Below are positions 1 to 5,619 of a DNA stretch of 16,967 bases, piece after piece. The translations under genes were made by a program, and so were the position numbers. Origin of the DNA: Pseudomonadota bacterium. GTDB lineage: Bacteria; Pseudomonadota; Alphaproteobacteria; Micropepsales; Micropepsaceae. The stretch is from contig JAKBAU010000041.1 in assembly GCA_021808875.1 (NCBI GenBank), forward strand, positions 1 through 16,967. Direction: 5' to 3'. Positions within the stretch are counted from its first letter, which is position 1. Each line of letters begins with the position of its first letter. The notes beneath the pieces were generated by a model. The model did no database searches, was not told where the DNA came from, and saw only the letters and a list, made by a program, of their open reading frames with translations.

Positions 1-138
1 CCGACGATTTTCCGGCGCGGCCAGAGGGCCGCTTTCCATCGCGAAGCAAAATCGCCGGCCTTCGCCATCCTCCGCTGCCGCTTCGGCCCTCCGCTGCGCT
101 GCGGGTGCAGGTCCGGTCCGCCCGCCGCCTTCGTCGCC
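1..138. other. Left-edge non-coding leader with repeated module
   Basis: No coding signal is seen here. The stretch carries GCCATCCTCCGCTG at 64-77 followed by a CGCTTCGGCC-like block and GCGGGTGC (101-108). The same pieces recur in the same order at 2667-2704, upstream of the DUF736 gene. A third shared block, AGGCCGCGATGG, lies at 143-154 and again at 2740-2751. The module looks like a shared 5' leader or promoter region, which is inference. Confidence 0.5.
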
Positions 139-183
139 ATGAAGGCCGCGATGGGCGCGGTCGATCCGACAAGGAAGCCTGCG

Positions 184-1113
184 ATGACCCCCGACCACGA
201 CGACGATTTCGAGCCGCACCATAGCTCGTCCCCGACCGACCAGGTCCTCCACGAACTCCAGCTCTATGGCTACCGTCCCTTCCACGACGAGCCCGATCCG
301 AGGCCGCTGCCAGAAGCGAACATCCTCGCCGGCAGCATCTCCGACATCTTCGACGCCCTGGTGGTGGCGCTCGCCGACACGCGCCTCGAACCCGACCTCG
401 AAGATCTGCTCTGGTCCACGGTGAATGTCTTCCACCGCGCCATCGACCGGATCGAGCGCGACCTCGACGACAACGAGCTGGCGCAGCAACGCTCGCAGCG
501 GGAGCAGAACGGCAGCGAGGTCAAATCCGTCGAGCTGGAGCGCCTGACGGCGGAAGGCCAGACGCTGATCGAACGGCGCAACGCCTTCGAGCTGATGCGC
601 GACCAGGCCGCCGATCAATTCGAGCAGCACACCCACTCAGCCTGGCGGCCGCGCAACGGATCGAAAGTCAACCATCGCAACCTCACCTCGGCGATGATCG
701 ACAGCCGCGATTTCCTGGCAGCGAAGAAGCGCGCCGACAACCAAGTGCTCTTGCCCGCAGGCCCGAAGGTGGCGCTCACCGGCGGTCTCGACTTCAATGA
801 TCACCGGCTGATCTGGGCCAGGCTCGACCAGGTCCACACCAAGCACCCCGACATGGTGCTGCTGCACGGCGGATCGCCGAAGGGCGCCGAGCTGATCGCC
901 GCCAAATGGGCCGACAATCGGAAGGTCCAGCAGATCGCTTTCAAGCCCGACTGGACGAAGCACGCGAAGGCAGCGCCCTTCAAGCGGAACGATGCGATGC
1001 TCGATGTGCTGCCGATCGGAGTCATGCACTTCCCCGGCACCGGCATCCAGGACAACCTCGCCGACAAGGCCAAGAAGCTCGGCATCCCGGTCTGGAAGTT
1101 CGGCGGCGCGTAA
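184..1113 (+). CDS. DUF2493 domain-containing protein (SLOG-like)
   Basis: A 309-aa protein. I recognise the C-terminal third as a DUF2493 domain, a Rossmann-like fold of the SLOG nucleotide-binding group: it starts at a KVALTGGLDF strand-loop, continues through a VLLHGGSPKGAE glycine loop and ends with KKLGIPVW. The N-terminal half is acidic and helical with no motif I can name. The biochemical role of the family is unproven. It is a common backbone gene of alphaproteobacterial ICEs and conjugative plasmids. I chose the ATG at 184 because AAGGAAG lies 5 nt upstream. The in-frame ATG at 139 falls inside a repeat that is non-coding at its second copy near 2740. The gene has no close neighbour and is probably transcribed on its own. 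Confidence 0.8.
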   Translation: MTPDHDDDFEPHHSSSPTDQVLHELQLYGYRPFHDEPDPRPLPEANILAGSISDIFDALVVALADTRLEPDLEDLLWSTVNVFHRAIDRIERDLDDNELAQQRSQREQNGSEVKSVELERLTAEGQTLIERRNAFELMRDQAADQFEQHTHSAWRPRNGSKVNHRNLTSAMIDSRDFLAAKKRADNQVLLPAGPKVALTGGLDFNDHRLIWARLDQVHTKHPDMVLLHGGSPKGAELIAAKWADNRKVQQIAFKPDWTKHAKAAPFKRNDAMLDVLPIGVMHFPGTGIQDNLADKAKKLGIPVWKFGGA

Positions 1114-1412
1114 GCGCCGTTGAGCCCCTGTGGTGCAAACCCGGGTCGAGCGCAGATCGTGACCCGCATTTCGGCTGCGAGCGATGCGATCCTGACAACC
1201 CGTCTCCTGTCGTCAGGCACCAACACCCCGCGTCTATCAGCGCTGATCCTTGGTCCGGCCAAGGGCCTGACGCCATCAACCCGCAAGGGGTCGGCTTACG
1301 CGAGCGTGCCGCTGCTTCGTCTTCGCCTGCGCAGTGATTGCGGCCCTCGGCCGAACGCATCGGGCGCCTGTCGCGCGGGGGTGGTCCCCGCCTCAACACA
1401 GGAGCCGGATCG
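1114..1412. other. Intergenic region, no gene seen
   Basis: About 300 bases with no ORF that looks protein-like on either strand. Near its end there is a small perfect hairpin, GCGGGG-GTGGT-CCCCGC (1375-1391), about 20 nt before the start of the 55-aa gene and just ahead of its ribosome binding site. It could affect translation or be part of a leader RNA. No T-run follows, so it is unlikely to be a terminator. Confidence 0.4.
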
Positions 1413-1580
1413 ATGTCTCAATCCCTCGCTTTCGCCAACGCCTGGAACCTCGCCAAGACCCTGATGGTCTGCATCGTCATCTTCAGGACCGACATGGGCG
1501 GATACGGCGTGATGCCTTCGGCCGAGTATGACGGCGATCCCGCAGCCATCGTCCATGAATACGACCCCTTCTCATGGTGA
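1413..1580 (+). CDS. Small hypothetical protein (55 aa)
   Basis: A 55-residue ORF starting at ATG 1413 with AGGAG 8 nt upstream. It has a hydrophobic patch around residues 14-24 (AKTLMVCIVIF), possibly a short membrane or core helix, and an acidic, aromatic C-terminus ending DPFSW. I do not recognise a domain. A good Shine-Dalgarno sequence, a sensible composition and flanking hairpins on both sides support a real gene. The function is unknown. Small proteins of this kind are frequent next to DUF2493 genes in alphaproteobacterial ICE backbones, but that is recollection rather than a search result. Confidence 0.55.
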   Translation: MSQSLAFANAWNLAKTLMVCIVIFRTDMGGYGVMPSAEYDGDPAAIVHEYDPFSW

Positions 1581-1608
1581 CGGGGCGTCATAAGCCCCTC
1601 GCGGCGCA

Positions 1609-1632
1609 GCGGAAGTCCCCTCGGATTTCCGC
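1609..1632 (+). terminator. Hairpin after the 55-aa gene, possible terminator
   Basis: GCGGAAGTCC (1609-1618) pairs with GGATTTCCGC (1623-1632) as a 10-bp stem with one G-U pair and a 4-nt loop, 28 nt after the stop codon. A smaller GGGGC/GCCCC hairpin precedes it (1582-1598). There is no T-run, so intrinsic termination is uncertain. Confidence 0.35.
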
Positions 1633-1655
1633 TCCCAGCCATGCCACGTTTCGGC

Positions 1656-1661
1656 TATAAT
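1656..1661 (+). promoter_or_regulatory. Candidate -10 box for the membrane protein gene
   Basis: A perfect TATAAT lies 74 nt before the ATG at 1735. No convincing -35 box is present 16-18 nt upstream, so it may be an activator-dependent or weak promoter. A GTG-type trinucleotide run (1674-1692) falls in the predicted leader. Confidence 0.35.
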
Positions 1662-1673
1662 TTGCGGTGCGCC

Positions 1674-1692
1674 GTGGTGGTGGTGGTGGTGG
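1674..1692 (+). repeat. GTG/TGG trinucleotide run in leader
   Basis: Six tandem GTG units plus one base, starting about 60 nt before the ATG at 1735. It is non-coding and could vary in length by slippage. No function is evident. Confidence 0.5.
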
Positions 1693-1734
1693 AAGGCGCG
1701 ACCGTCAGACCTTTATCTCACGGAGTACACCGCC

Positions 1735-2175
1735 ATGATCATCTTTGGACCTCTGCTTGTCCTCGTCGGCATCAGCTTCTTCTGCTGGCTGCTGTTCACC
1801 CTTGCTGTCTTCGCGCTGCCGTTCTTCGTCGGCCTCACGGTCGGCATCTGGGCCTTCCACACCGGCGCCGGCGTGCTCGGGGGAATTCTTGTCGGCATCG
1901 TTGCTGGCGGCGCGACCTTCGGCATCGGACAATTCGCCCTCGGCTTTGTCCCTTGGACATGGCTCAGGCTGCTGATCATCCTGCTCTTCGTCGCGCCTGC
2001 CACCGTTGCCGGATACAGCGCCACCCACGGCATCGCCCAGATGGCCATGCCGTCAACGACGTGGCAGATGATCTTTTCGGTGATAGGCGCCATCTCGGTC
2101 AGCGTCACGGCGTTCGTCCGCTTCACAGGGATGACCGCGCCCGGACCAACCGGACAAGGCATGGTACGCGGCTGA
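1735..2175 (+). CDS. Small integral membrane protein (146 aa), unknown function
   Basis: The start is ATG 1735 with GGAG 9 nt upstream. The protein is almost entirely hydrophobic. Candidate membrane helices are at about residues 2-24, 27-55 (with a glycine-rich GVLGGILVGIVAGG segment), 62-92 and 108-128, followed by a short polar tail. There is no cleavable signal peptide and no recognisable catalytic motif. I do not recognise a named family. It is probably an inner-membrane protein of the element's accessory backbone. It stands alone: about 155 bp from the preceding small gene and more than 600 bp from the next one. Confidence 0.65.
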   Translation: MIIFGPLLVLVGISFFCWLLFTLAVFALPFFVGLTVGIWAFHTGAGVLGGILVGIVAGGATFGIGQFALGFVPWTWLRLLIILLFVAPATVAGYSATHGIAQMAMPSTTWQMIFSVIGAISVSVTAFVRFTGMTAPGPTGQGMVRG

Positions 2176-2786
2176 CGTCAGCGGAGAAACGGACCGAACG
2201 CGCGACCAAGCCCCGCCGCAACCACGCGATCCTCGTCATCGGAGATGCAGTGTTGATGGGGGTGAAGCTCGGACGAGCACGTTTCGAACCCATCGCAACG
2301 TGGCTGTCGTTGGAGCGATGGAAGGCCCAGCCGCGAAGCCCGACGCCACGGCTCGATCAATACCGGGGCGGCCGGGACGTTCTCGCGAACATCGGGCGCG
2401 AGCGAAGCTTGGTTGGTCTTGCTCGCACGGACGGGCTCGGTTTGCCGCGACGTCTGAGCAGGTCTTTCAAGGCGTCTCGAGTGTCGCCACGTTCTCCTTG
2501 ATCTCAGCTCTGTTCGGACCGAGCCAACCAAACGGCCTCTTCGATGGATGGATCTGGCCGAAGGCCGGCTGAAGCCTCGACCGCCTATGGCGCAATGGCG
2601 CCGATCGACTTTCTTCCCCTGCCGGCTGCGCCGTCATTCCTCGCGAAACAACAAAGTCGCCTGGCTGCCATCCTCCGCTGACGCTGCGGCCCGCGAGCGG
2701 GTGCGCCGTCGATCGCCTCCTGCCTGTCGATCACCATCGAGGCCGCGATGGTGCGGGCTCGGAAACAGAGATCAAGGAGAACGACC
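2176..2786. other. Long intergenic region with repeated leader module
   Basis: About 610 bases without a convincing gene. The ORFs on both strands have low-complexity Arg/Ser/Pro-rich translations typical of shadow frames. The only clear structure is at 2667-2756, where three blocks repeat the leader of the DUF2493 gene. The stretch 2176-2650 may hold decayed sequence, but I cannot identify any parent gene. Confidence 0.4.
2667..2756 (+). repeat. Second copy of the shared leader module
   Basis: GCCATCCTCCGCTG (2667-2680), a CGCTGCGGCC block (2682-2691), GCGGGTGC (2697-2704) and AGGCCGCGATGG (2740-2751) appear in the same order as at 64-154. The last block lies 30-36 nt before the respective start codon in both cases. 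The spacing between blocks differs by a few bases. This suggests a duplicated or co-inherited 5' region. Confidence 0.6.
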
Positions 2787-3113
2787 ATGGCGACCATCGG
2801 CACCTTCAAGAAGACCGGCTCGAACGAGTTCAACGGCGAAATCGTCACCCTCTCGGTGCAGGCCAAGAACGTCCGCATCGTCCCCGAGACCAATCGCTCC
2901 GGCGAGAACGCCCCCAGCCACCGGGTCTATGTCGGCCGCGTCGAGATCGGCGCCGCCTGGGCCAAGCGCTCCAACGAGGGCCGCGACTATCTGGGTCTGA
3001 AGCTGGACGATCCGAGCTTCACCGCCCCGATCTTCGCTAATCTCTTCGATGACGAGGACGGCGAGGGCTACAGCCTGATCTGGTCCCGCCCTAACGGTCG
3101 CCGCGGCGACTGA
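2787..3113 (+). CDS. DUF736 family protein, copy 1
   Basis: A 108-aa protein starting at ATG 2787 with AAGGAGA 6 nt upstream. It shows the DUF736 pattern throughout: MATIGTFKK start, a SGENAPSHRVYVG segment, GAAWAKR, YLGLKLDDPSF, and an FANLF...SLIWSRP end. DUF736 proteins are short, soluble and uncharacterised, and are very common in alphaproteobacterial ICEs and conjugative plasmids. A second, diverged paralogue sits in the transfer operon at 8714. The gene is monocistronic, with a repeated leader module before it and a strong hairpin after it. The family call is firm; the function is unknown. Confidence 0.88.
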   Translation: MATIGTFKKTGSNEFNGEIVTLSVQAKNVRIVPETNRSGENAPSHRVYVGRVEIGAAWAKRSNEGRDYLGLKLDDPSFTAPIFANLFDDEDGEGYSLIWSRPNGRRGD

Positions 3114-3122
3114 ACCCGCTCA

Positions 3123-3153
3123 ATGCCCCGTCCGGCTGGTCCGGGCGGGGCAT
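3123..3153 (+). terminator. Rho-independent-like terminator after DUF736
   Basis: ATGCCCCGTCCGG (3123-3135) pairs with CCGGGCGGGGCAT (3141-3153) in a 13-bp stem with one G-U pair and a 5-nt loop, 10 nt after the stop codon. The T-stretch is short (CGCTTTA), but the stem is strong and well placed. Confidence 0.7.
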
Positions 3154-3219
3154 CGCTTTAGGATCGTGTTTCAGGCTCAAACAGAACCCGTGCGTCTTGA
3201 ACTGGCCGAATACCTAGTT

Positions 3220-3244
3220 TATTGGGTGGCAATATATTAGGTGG
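3220..3244 (+). promoter_or_regulatory. Direct-repeat operator candidate before the first XRE gene
   Basis: TATTGGGTGG (3220-3229) and TATTAGGTGG (3235-3244) are 10-bp direct repeats with one mismatch and a 15-bp period, in a locally AT-rich stretch just ahead of the regulator. They could be an autoregulatory operator. Their position across 3241 argues against using the GTG there as the start codon. Confidence 0.4.
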
Positions 3245-3261
3245 GACGGCGACCTCTCCGC

Positions 3262-3474
3262 ATGAGATTGCGGGAGATCGTCGCCACGAATCTGCGAAGG
3301 CTGAGGCATGCCAAAGGCATGTCTCAGGAGGAGCTTGCCGATCGTGCGGGCATCAATCGCAACTACGTTGGAATGCTGGAGCGCGAGGAACACGCCGCGA
3401 CTGTCGACATGCTGGAAAAGCTCGCCGACGTACTCGAGGCCGATCCTATCGAATTCTTCAGGCAACCCGCCTGA
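3262..3474 (+). CDS. XRE-family helix-turn-helix regulator
   Basis: A 70-aa protein made of a single Cro/C1-type HTH domain: NLRRLRHAKGMSQEELADRAG is the classic helix 1-2 region, followed by the recognition helix INRNYVGMLEREEH and a VDMLEKLADVLEADP closing helix. It should act as a dimeric DNA-binding regulator. It is clearly related to the convergent regulator at 3497-3727, which it meets tail to tail with a 22-bp gap. An upstream GTG (3241) would add 7 residues. I prefer ATG 3262 because the family typically begins close to the first helix, although neither start has a strong Shine-Dalgarno. Its target is unknown; the repeats at 3220-3244 suggest autoregulation. Confidence 0.75.
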   Translation: MRLREIVATNLRRLRHAKGMSQEELADRAGINRNYVGMLEREEHAATVDMLEKLADVLEADPIEFFRQPA

Positions 3475-3496
3475 CGTGGCACGCAGGAAGCTCGGA

Positions 3497-3727
3497 TCAC
3501 CCGCTTCCCGTTTTCGGTGGCGTTCGCTGAAGCAGGTCGGCCGCCTCGATACTGAGCGCCACCGCCAGCCTGTCCAGCACGTCGATGCTCACACCATAAA
3601 CACAACGTTCAAGCGCGCTGACATAGGTGCGGTCAATTTCGGCCTTGTGCGCAAGTTCCTCCTGCGACAGGCCGCGTTGCTGTCGGTAGATGCGCAAATT
3701 GCGGGCGAGCACCTCTCGGATATCCAT
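3497..3727 (-). CDS. qseC: QseC-like XRE regulator of the ICE control module
   Basis: A 76-aa minus-strand protein with a Cro/C1 HTH: VLARNLRIYRQQRGLSQEEL, then the recognition helix IDRTYVSALER and SIDVLDRLAVAL. The QseC call rests mainly on context. The gene is transcribed divergently from a small DUF2285 protein (QseM-like) that is followed by an FseA-like activator, the arrangement known from ICEMlSym(R7A). There QseC binds operators between qseC and qseM and tunes qseM expression. A TTGTAGAG/CTCTACAA inverted repeat lies just upstream of this gene and is the obvious candidate operator. The tail end faces the other XRE gene. HTH identity is near certain; orthology to QseC is likely but not proven here. 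Confidence 0.72.
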   Translation of the reverse strand: MDIREVLARNLRIYRQQRGLSQEELAHKAEIDRTYVSALERCVYGVSIDVLDRLAVALSIEAADLLQRTPPKTGSG

Positions 3728-3745
3728 ACATGAGAGGGCGCCGGA

Positions 3746-3780
3746 TTGTAGAGTATTTCACCACGGAGTATTCTCTACAA
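3746..3780. promoter_or_regulatory. Candidate QseC operator (inverted repeat)
   Basis: TTGTAGAG (3746-3753) and CTCTACAA (3773-3780) are perfect 8-bp inverted arms around an AT-rich centre, 19 nt upstream of the minus-strand regulator's start. The centre-to-centre distance of about 27 bp is compatible with two dimer sites or one extended site. A single related half-site, TTGTAG, occurs at 3891-3896, closer to the divergent qseM-like gene. Confidence 0.6.
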
Positions 3781-3846
3781 AACGCCGCCCCAGGCTTCGC
3801 TGGACTTGGCCCTAGCGCGCCGCTTCCTTGCTCCAATGCCCAGCGC

Positions 3847-3863
3847 GATGCACGCCGTGCATC
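3847..3863. promoter_or_regulatory. 17-bp perfect palindrome between qseC and qseM
   Basis: GATGCACG-C-CGTGCATC is perfectly symmetrical around one base. It lies 79 nt before the qseM-like ATG, a typical distance for an activator or repressor site. The sequence differs from the TTGTAGAG operator, so a different regulator may bind it. The GTGCA/TGCAC content is loosely reminiscent of LuxR-type boxes, but this is not a match I can assert. Confidence 0.45.
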
Positions 3864-3941
3864 ACTTAGCGACATGGAACTGGCCGGATCTTGTAGTAAA
3901 TAACGGATGAATGCTCTCAGTAAACCTTCAGGAGGCGCGAG

Positions 3942-4205
3942 ATGAGCGTGCCGGCATTCGAGGATCGCCCGCCAGCGACCGAGCGGGTGAACGCTTACGA
4001 CGAACGACACCTCGTTACCTATATCCGCCTGCTCGACGCCGATGCGGAAGGTGCCGATTGGCGCGAAGCCGTCTCCGTCATCTTCGGCCTCGATCCCGAC
4101 CGCGATCCCGACAGGGCGAAAATTGTCCACGATAGCCACCTGGCCCGCGCCCGCTGGATGACCGAAGCCGGCTATCGGCACTTGCTGGAACCACGGATGC
4201 AGTAG
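3942..4205 (+). CDS. qseM: QseM-like DUF2285 antiactivator
   Basis: An 87-aa protein; ATG 3942 has AGGAGG 6 nt upstream. Residues 21-84 form a compact DUF2285 domain (DERHLVTYIRLLDAD, DWREAVSVIFGLD, SHLARARWMTEAGYRHLL). The same pattern recurs at the C-terminus of the activator encoded next door (RRHYIQLLHAADLYEE, PRDVASRVL, RKRADRLIKEAV). In ICEMlSym(R7A), QseM is a small DUF2285 protein that binds and inactivates FseA and TraR, holding excision and transfer off. Size, domain, divergent XRE partner and the downstream fseA-like gene all fit. Related DUF2285 proteins of this size are often annotated simply as hypothetical. Confidence 0.75.
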   Translation: MSVPAFEDRPPATERVNAYDERHLVTYIRLLDADAEGADWREAVSVIFGLDPDRDPDRAKIVHDSHLARARWMTEAGYRHLLEPRMQ

Positions 4206-4321
4206 CGCTCGGAGTGCGAGCGACGTGCCGGAATGGGCCACCCCGCCGGGCAGATTGTTGCCGCACGCGATGCAACCTTAAGGTCTAGGCACAACCGGGA
4301 ATCTCGCGATCGTGGTGCTTT

Positions 4322-4340
4322 CCCCTCGACGATCGAGGGG
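4322..4340 (+). promoter_or_regulatory. Perfect hairpin in the fseA leader
   Basis: CCCCTCGA-CGA-TCGAGGGG forms an 8-bp perfect stem with a 3-nt loop, ending 6 nt before the AGGGAGG ribosome binding site of the activator gene. No T-run follows. It could be a DNA operator or an RNA structure affecting translation. Confidence 0.4.
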
Positions 4341-4358
4341 CCAGTCAGGGAGGCACCC

Positions 4359-5145
4359 ATGCCCATATCCGACTGGCGGTCGCCGGAGACGATCGAACAA
4401 CTGAACCGTCTCGACCGCCCCGGCTTCGCCGCCGAACTTCTCCGCCGAAACAGCGCTTATCGCCGCGACTATGCCCGTACCTTGCGTCGAATCGAACGAG
4501 GCGCCGTAGACCCGGATCAGGCGCGATCAAACCTCGCCCGCCGATGGGGGTTGCGCTTTTGCCTACGACCCTGACCGCACCGCCGTCCACGAACCCGTAT
4601 TCTGGCTCCCGGAACATTCCCCCGGCACGTTGATCCTGGCGCCGGCGCGGGGTGGCTCGAAGCGCCGCCCTCCATTCGACCCCGCGGCTCTCGGGCCCAT
4701 CCTGGCGGAGCGCGCGGACGCCGACGGACGCGAACTGATCGTCCGCGACATATCGGGTGACGTTCATATCTGGCTGACGGACGAGGCAGCCGCCGAACAC
4801 CCCATGGTCGTTGTCCCACCCGACGGCCTACACCGTCTGCGCCTCGATCTCGCGTCCCGCTTCATTCGCCGGCTGCTTGGTCAGTCTGTCGGTCTGTTGC
4901 CGCCAAAGCTGCGCCTCACCGATCTCCAGCGTCGGCATTACATCCAGCTGCTGCATGCCGCGGACCTCTATGAAGAGGGCGGCGAACCGCGTGACGTCGC
5001 ATCACGCGTGCTCCATTCCGAGCAAGCCACTCTGCCGGCGATCGAGTTCAAGGACACCGCTGCCCGCAAACGCGCCGACCGCCTGATCAAGGAAGCGGTC
5101 GCGATGGTCAGCCGTGAATATCTGAAGGTCCTACGCGGCGGCTGA
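4359..5145 (+). CDS. fseA: FseA-like excision activator made by +1 frameshift
   Basis: Two overlapping frames encode one protein. Frame one starts at ATG 4359 (AGGGAGG 5 nt upstream), carries a DUF6499-like N-terminus (DWRSPETIEQLNRLDRPGFA, LLRRNSAYRRDYARTLRR) and reads to RWGLRF before ending at TGA 4572-4574. Skipping one T of the TTTT at 4557-4560 enters the second frame at GCC TAC GAC (AYDPDR), which runs 194 codons to 5145 and ends in a DUF2285 domain. The fusion is 261 aa. In ICEMlSym(R7A), msi172 and msi171 are fused in the same way by programmed +1 frameshifting to give FseA, the activator of rdfS. A GGGGG stretch 6 nt before the slip codon could act as a Shine-Dalgarno-like stimulator. 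The translation is joined: 4359-4559 plus 4561-5145. A plain inactivating frameshift is the alternative. Confidence 0.78.
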
Positions 5146-5236
5146 GTTCGCCGATCTTCGCCTTTCCGCGCCGGTTCTGGACGTTGCGCTTGCCTCTCAC
5201 ACGTCGCCATACGCTGGCCCGCGCCTGAACATGGCA

Positions 5237-5276
5237 GGGGGTGGACACGCCCTCGCGAAAATCTTTGTCCACCCCC
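5237..5276. promoter_or_regulatory. Inverted repeat upstream of rdfS, candidate FseA site
   Basis: GGGGGTGGACA (5237-5247) and TGTCCACCCCC (5266-5276) are perfect 11-bp inverted arms separated by 18 bp. They lie in the 211-bp gap between the activator gene and rdfS, with the right arm 80 nt before the rdfS ATG. FseA is known to activate rdfS in the R7A system, so this is the prime candidate binding site. A terminator for fseA is less likely because the loop is long and no T-run follows directly. Confidence 0.6.
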
Positions 5277-5356
5277 AACGCTAGTTTTCTTCGCCACCGT
5301 GATCTCGACACGCCGCTTTTTGGCCGCGGCGCCCTCGACCGACACGGAGGCTTCCC

Positions 5357-5608
5357 ATGCTCGACAGGTCCACGCAGCTCGCGACACGCTACGTCCGCAC
5401 TCATGAAGCGGCGCGTCTCCTCGGCATCTCGCCGCGCACCCTGGAAAAATATCGCTGCCACGGCAGCGGCCCGACCTTCCGTAAGCTCGGCGGCCGCGTC
5501 GTCTACGCCATCGGCGACCTCGAGGCCTGGGCGGACAACGCCGCTTGCAGCTCGACGTCGGATCCCCGCTACGTCGAGGCCCGCGCCGCCGGCCACGCGC
5601 AGCGCTGA
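5357..5608 (+). CDS. rdfS: RdfS-like excisionase (AlpA/HTH_17 family)
   Basis: An 83-aa protein; ATG 5357 with GGAGG 6 nt upstream. It has a winged-helix MerR/AlpA-type HTH: YVRTHEAARLLGISPRTLEK, then GPTFRKLGGRVVYAIGDLEAWAD. Recombination directionality factors of this type bind next to attachment sites and push the integrase towards excision. First place in the operon, directly behind an fseA-like gene and before repA/parA/traF, matches rdfS of ICEMlSym(R7A), whose product drives ICE excision. A general AlpA-type transcription factor is the alternative. No integrase or att site is in view to test this directly. Confidence 0.75.
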   Translation: MLDRSTQLATRYVRTHEAARLLGISPRTLEKYRCHGSGPTFRKLGGRVVYAIGDLEAWADNAACSSTSDPRYVEARAAGHAQR

Positions 5609-5619
5609 GGCGATCTCCG

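Noticed and set aside
139..183. Upstream ATG for the DUF2493 gene
   Set aside because: It falls inside a repeated block that is non-coding at 2740-2751, and the ATG at 184 has a much better Shine-Dalgarno.
2178..2531. Minus-strand ORF in the long intergenic region
   Set aside because: The translation is Arg/Ser-rich with no family resemblance, and no promoter or ribosome site is evident.
4359..5145. Activator locus read as a frameshifted pseudogene
   Set aside because: The break falls at a slippery TTTT, both halves keep intact domains, and the same split is known to be programmed in the R7A system. This is not fully excluded and is listed as the alternative in the entry.
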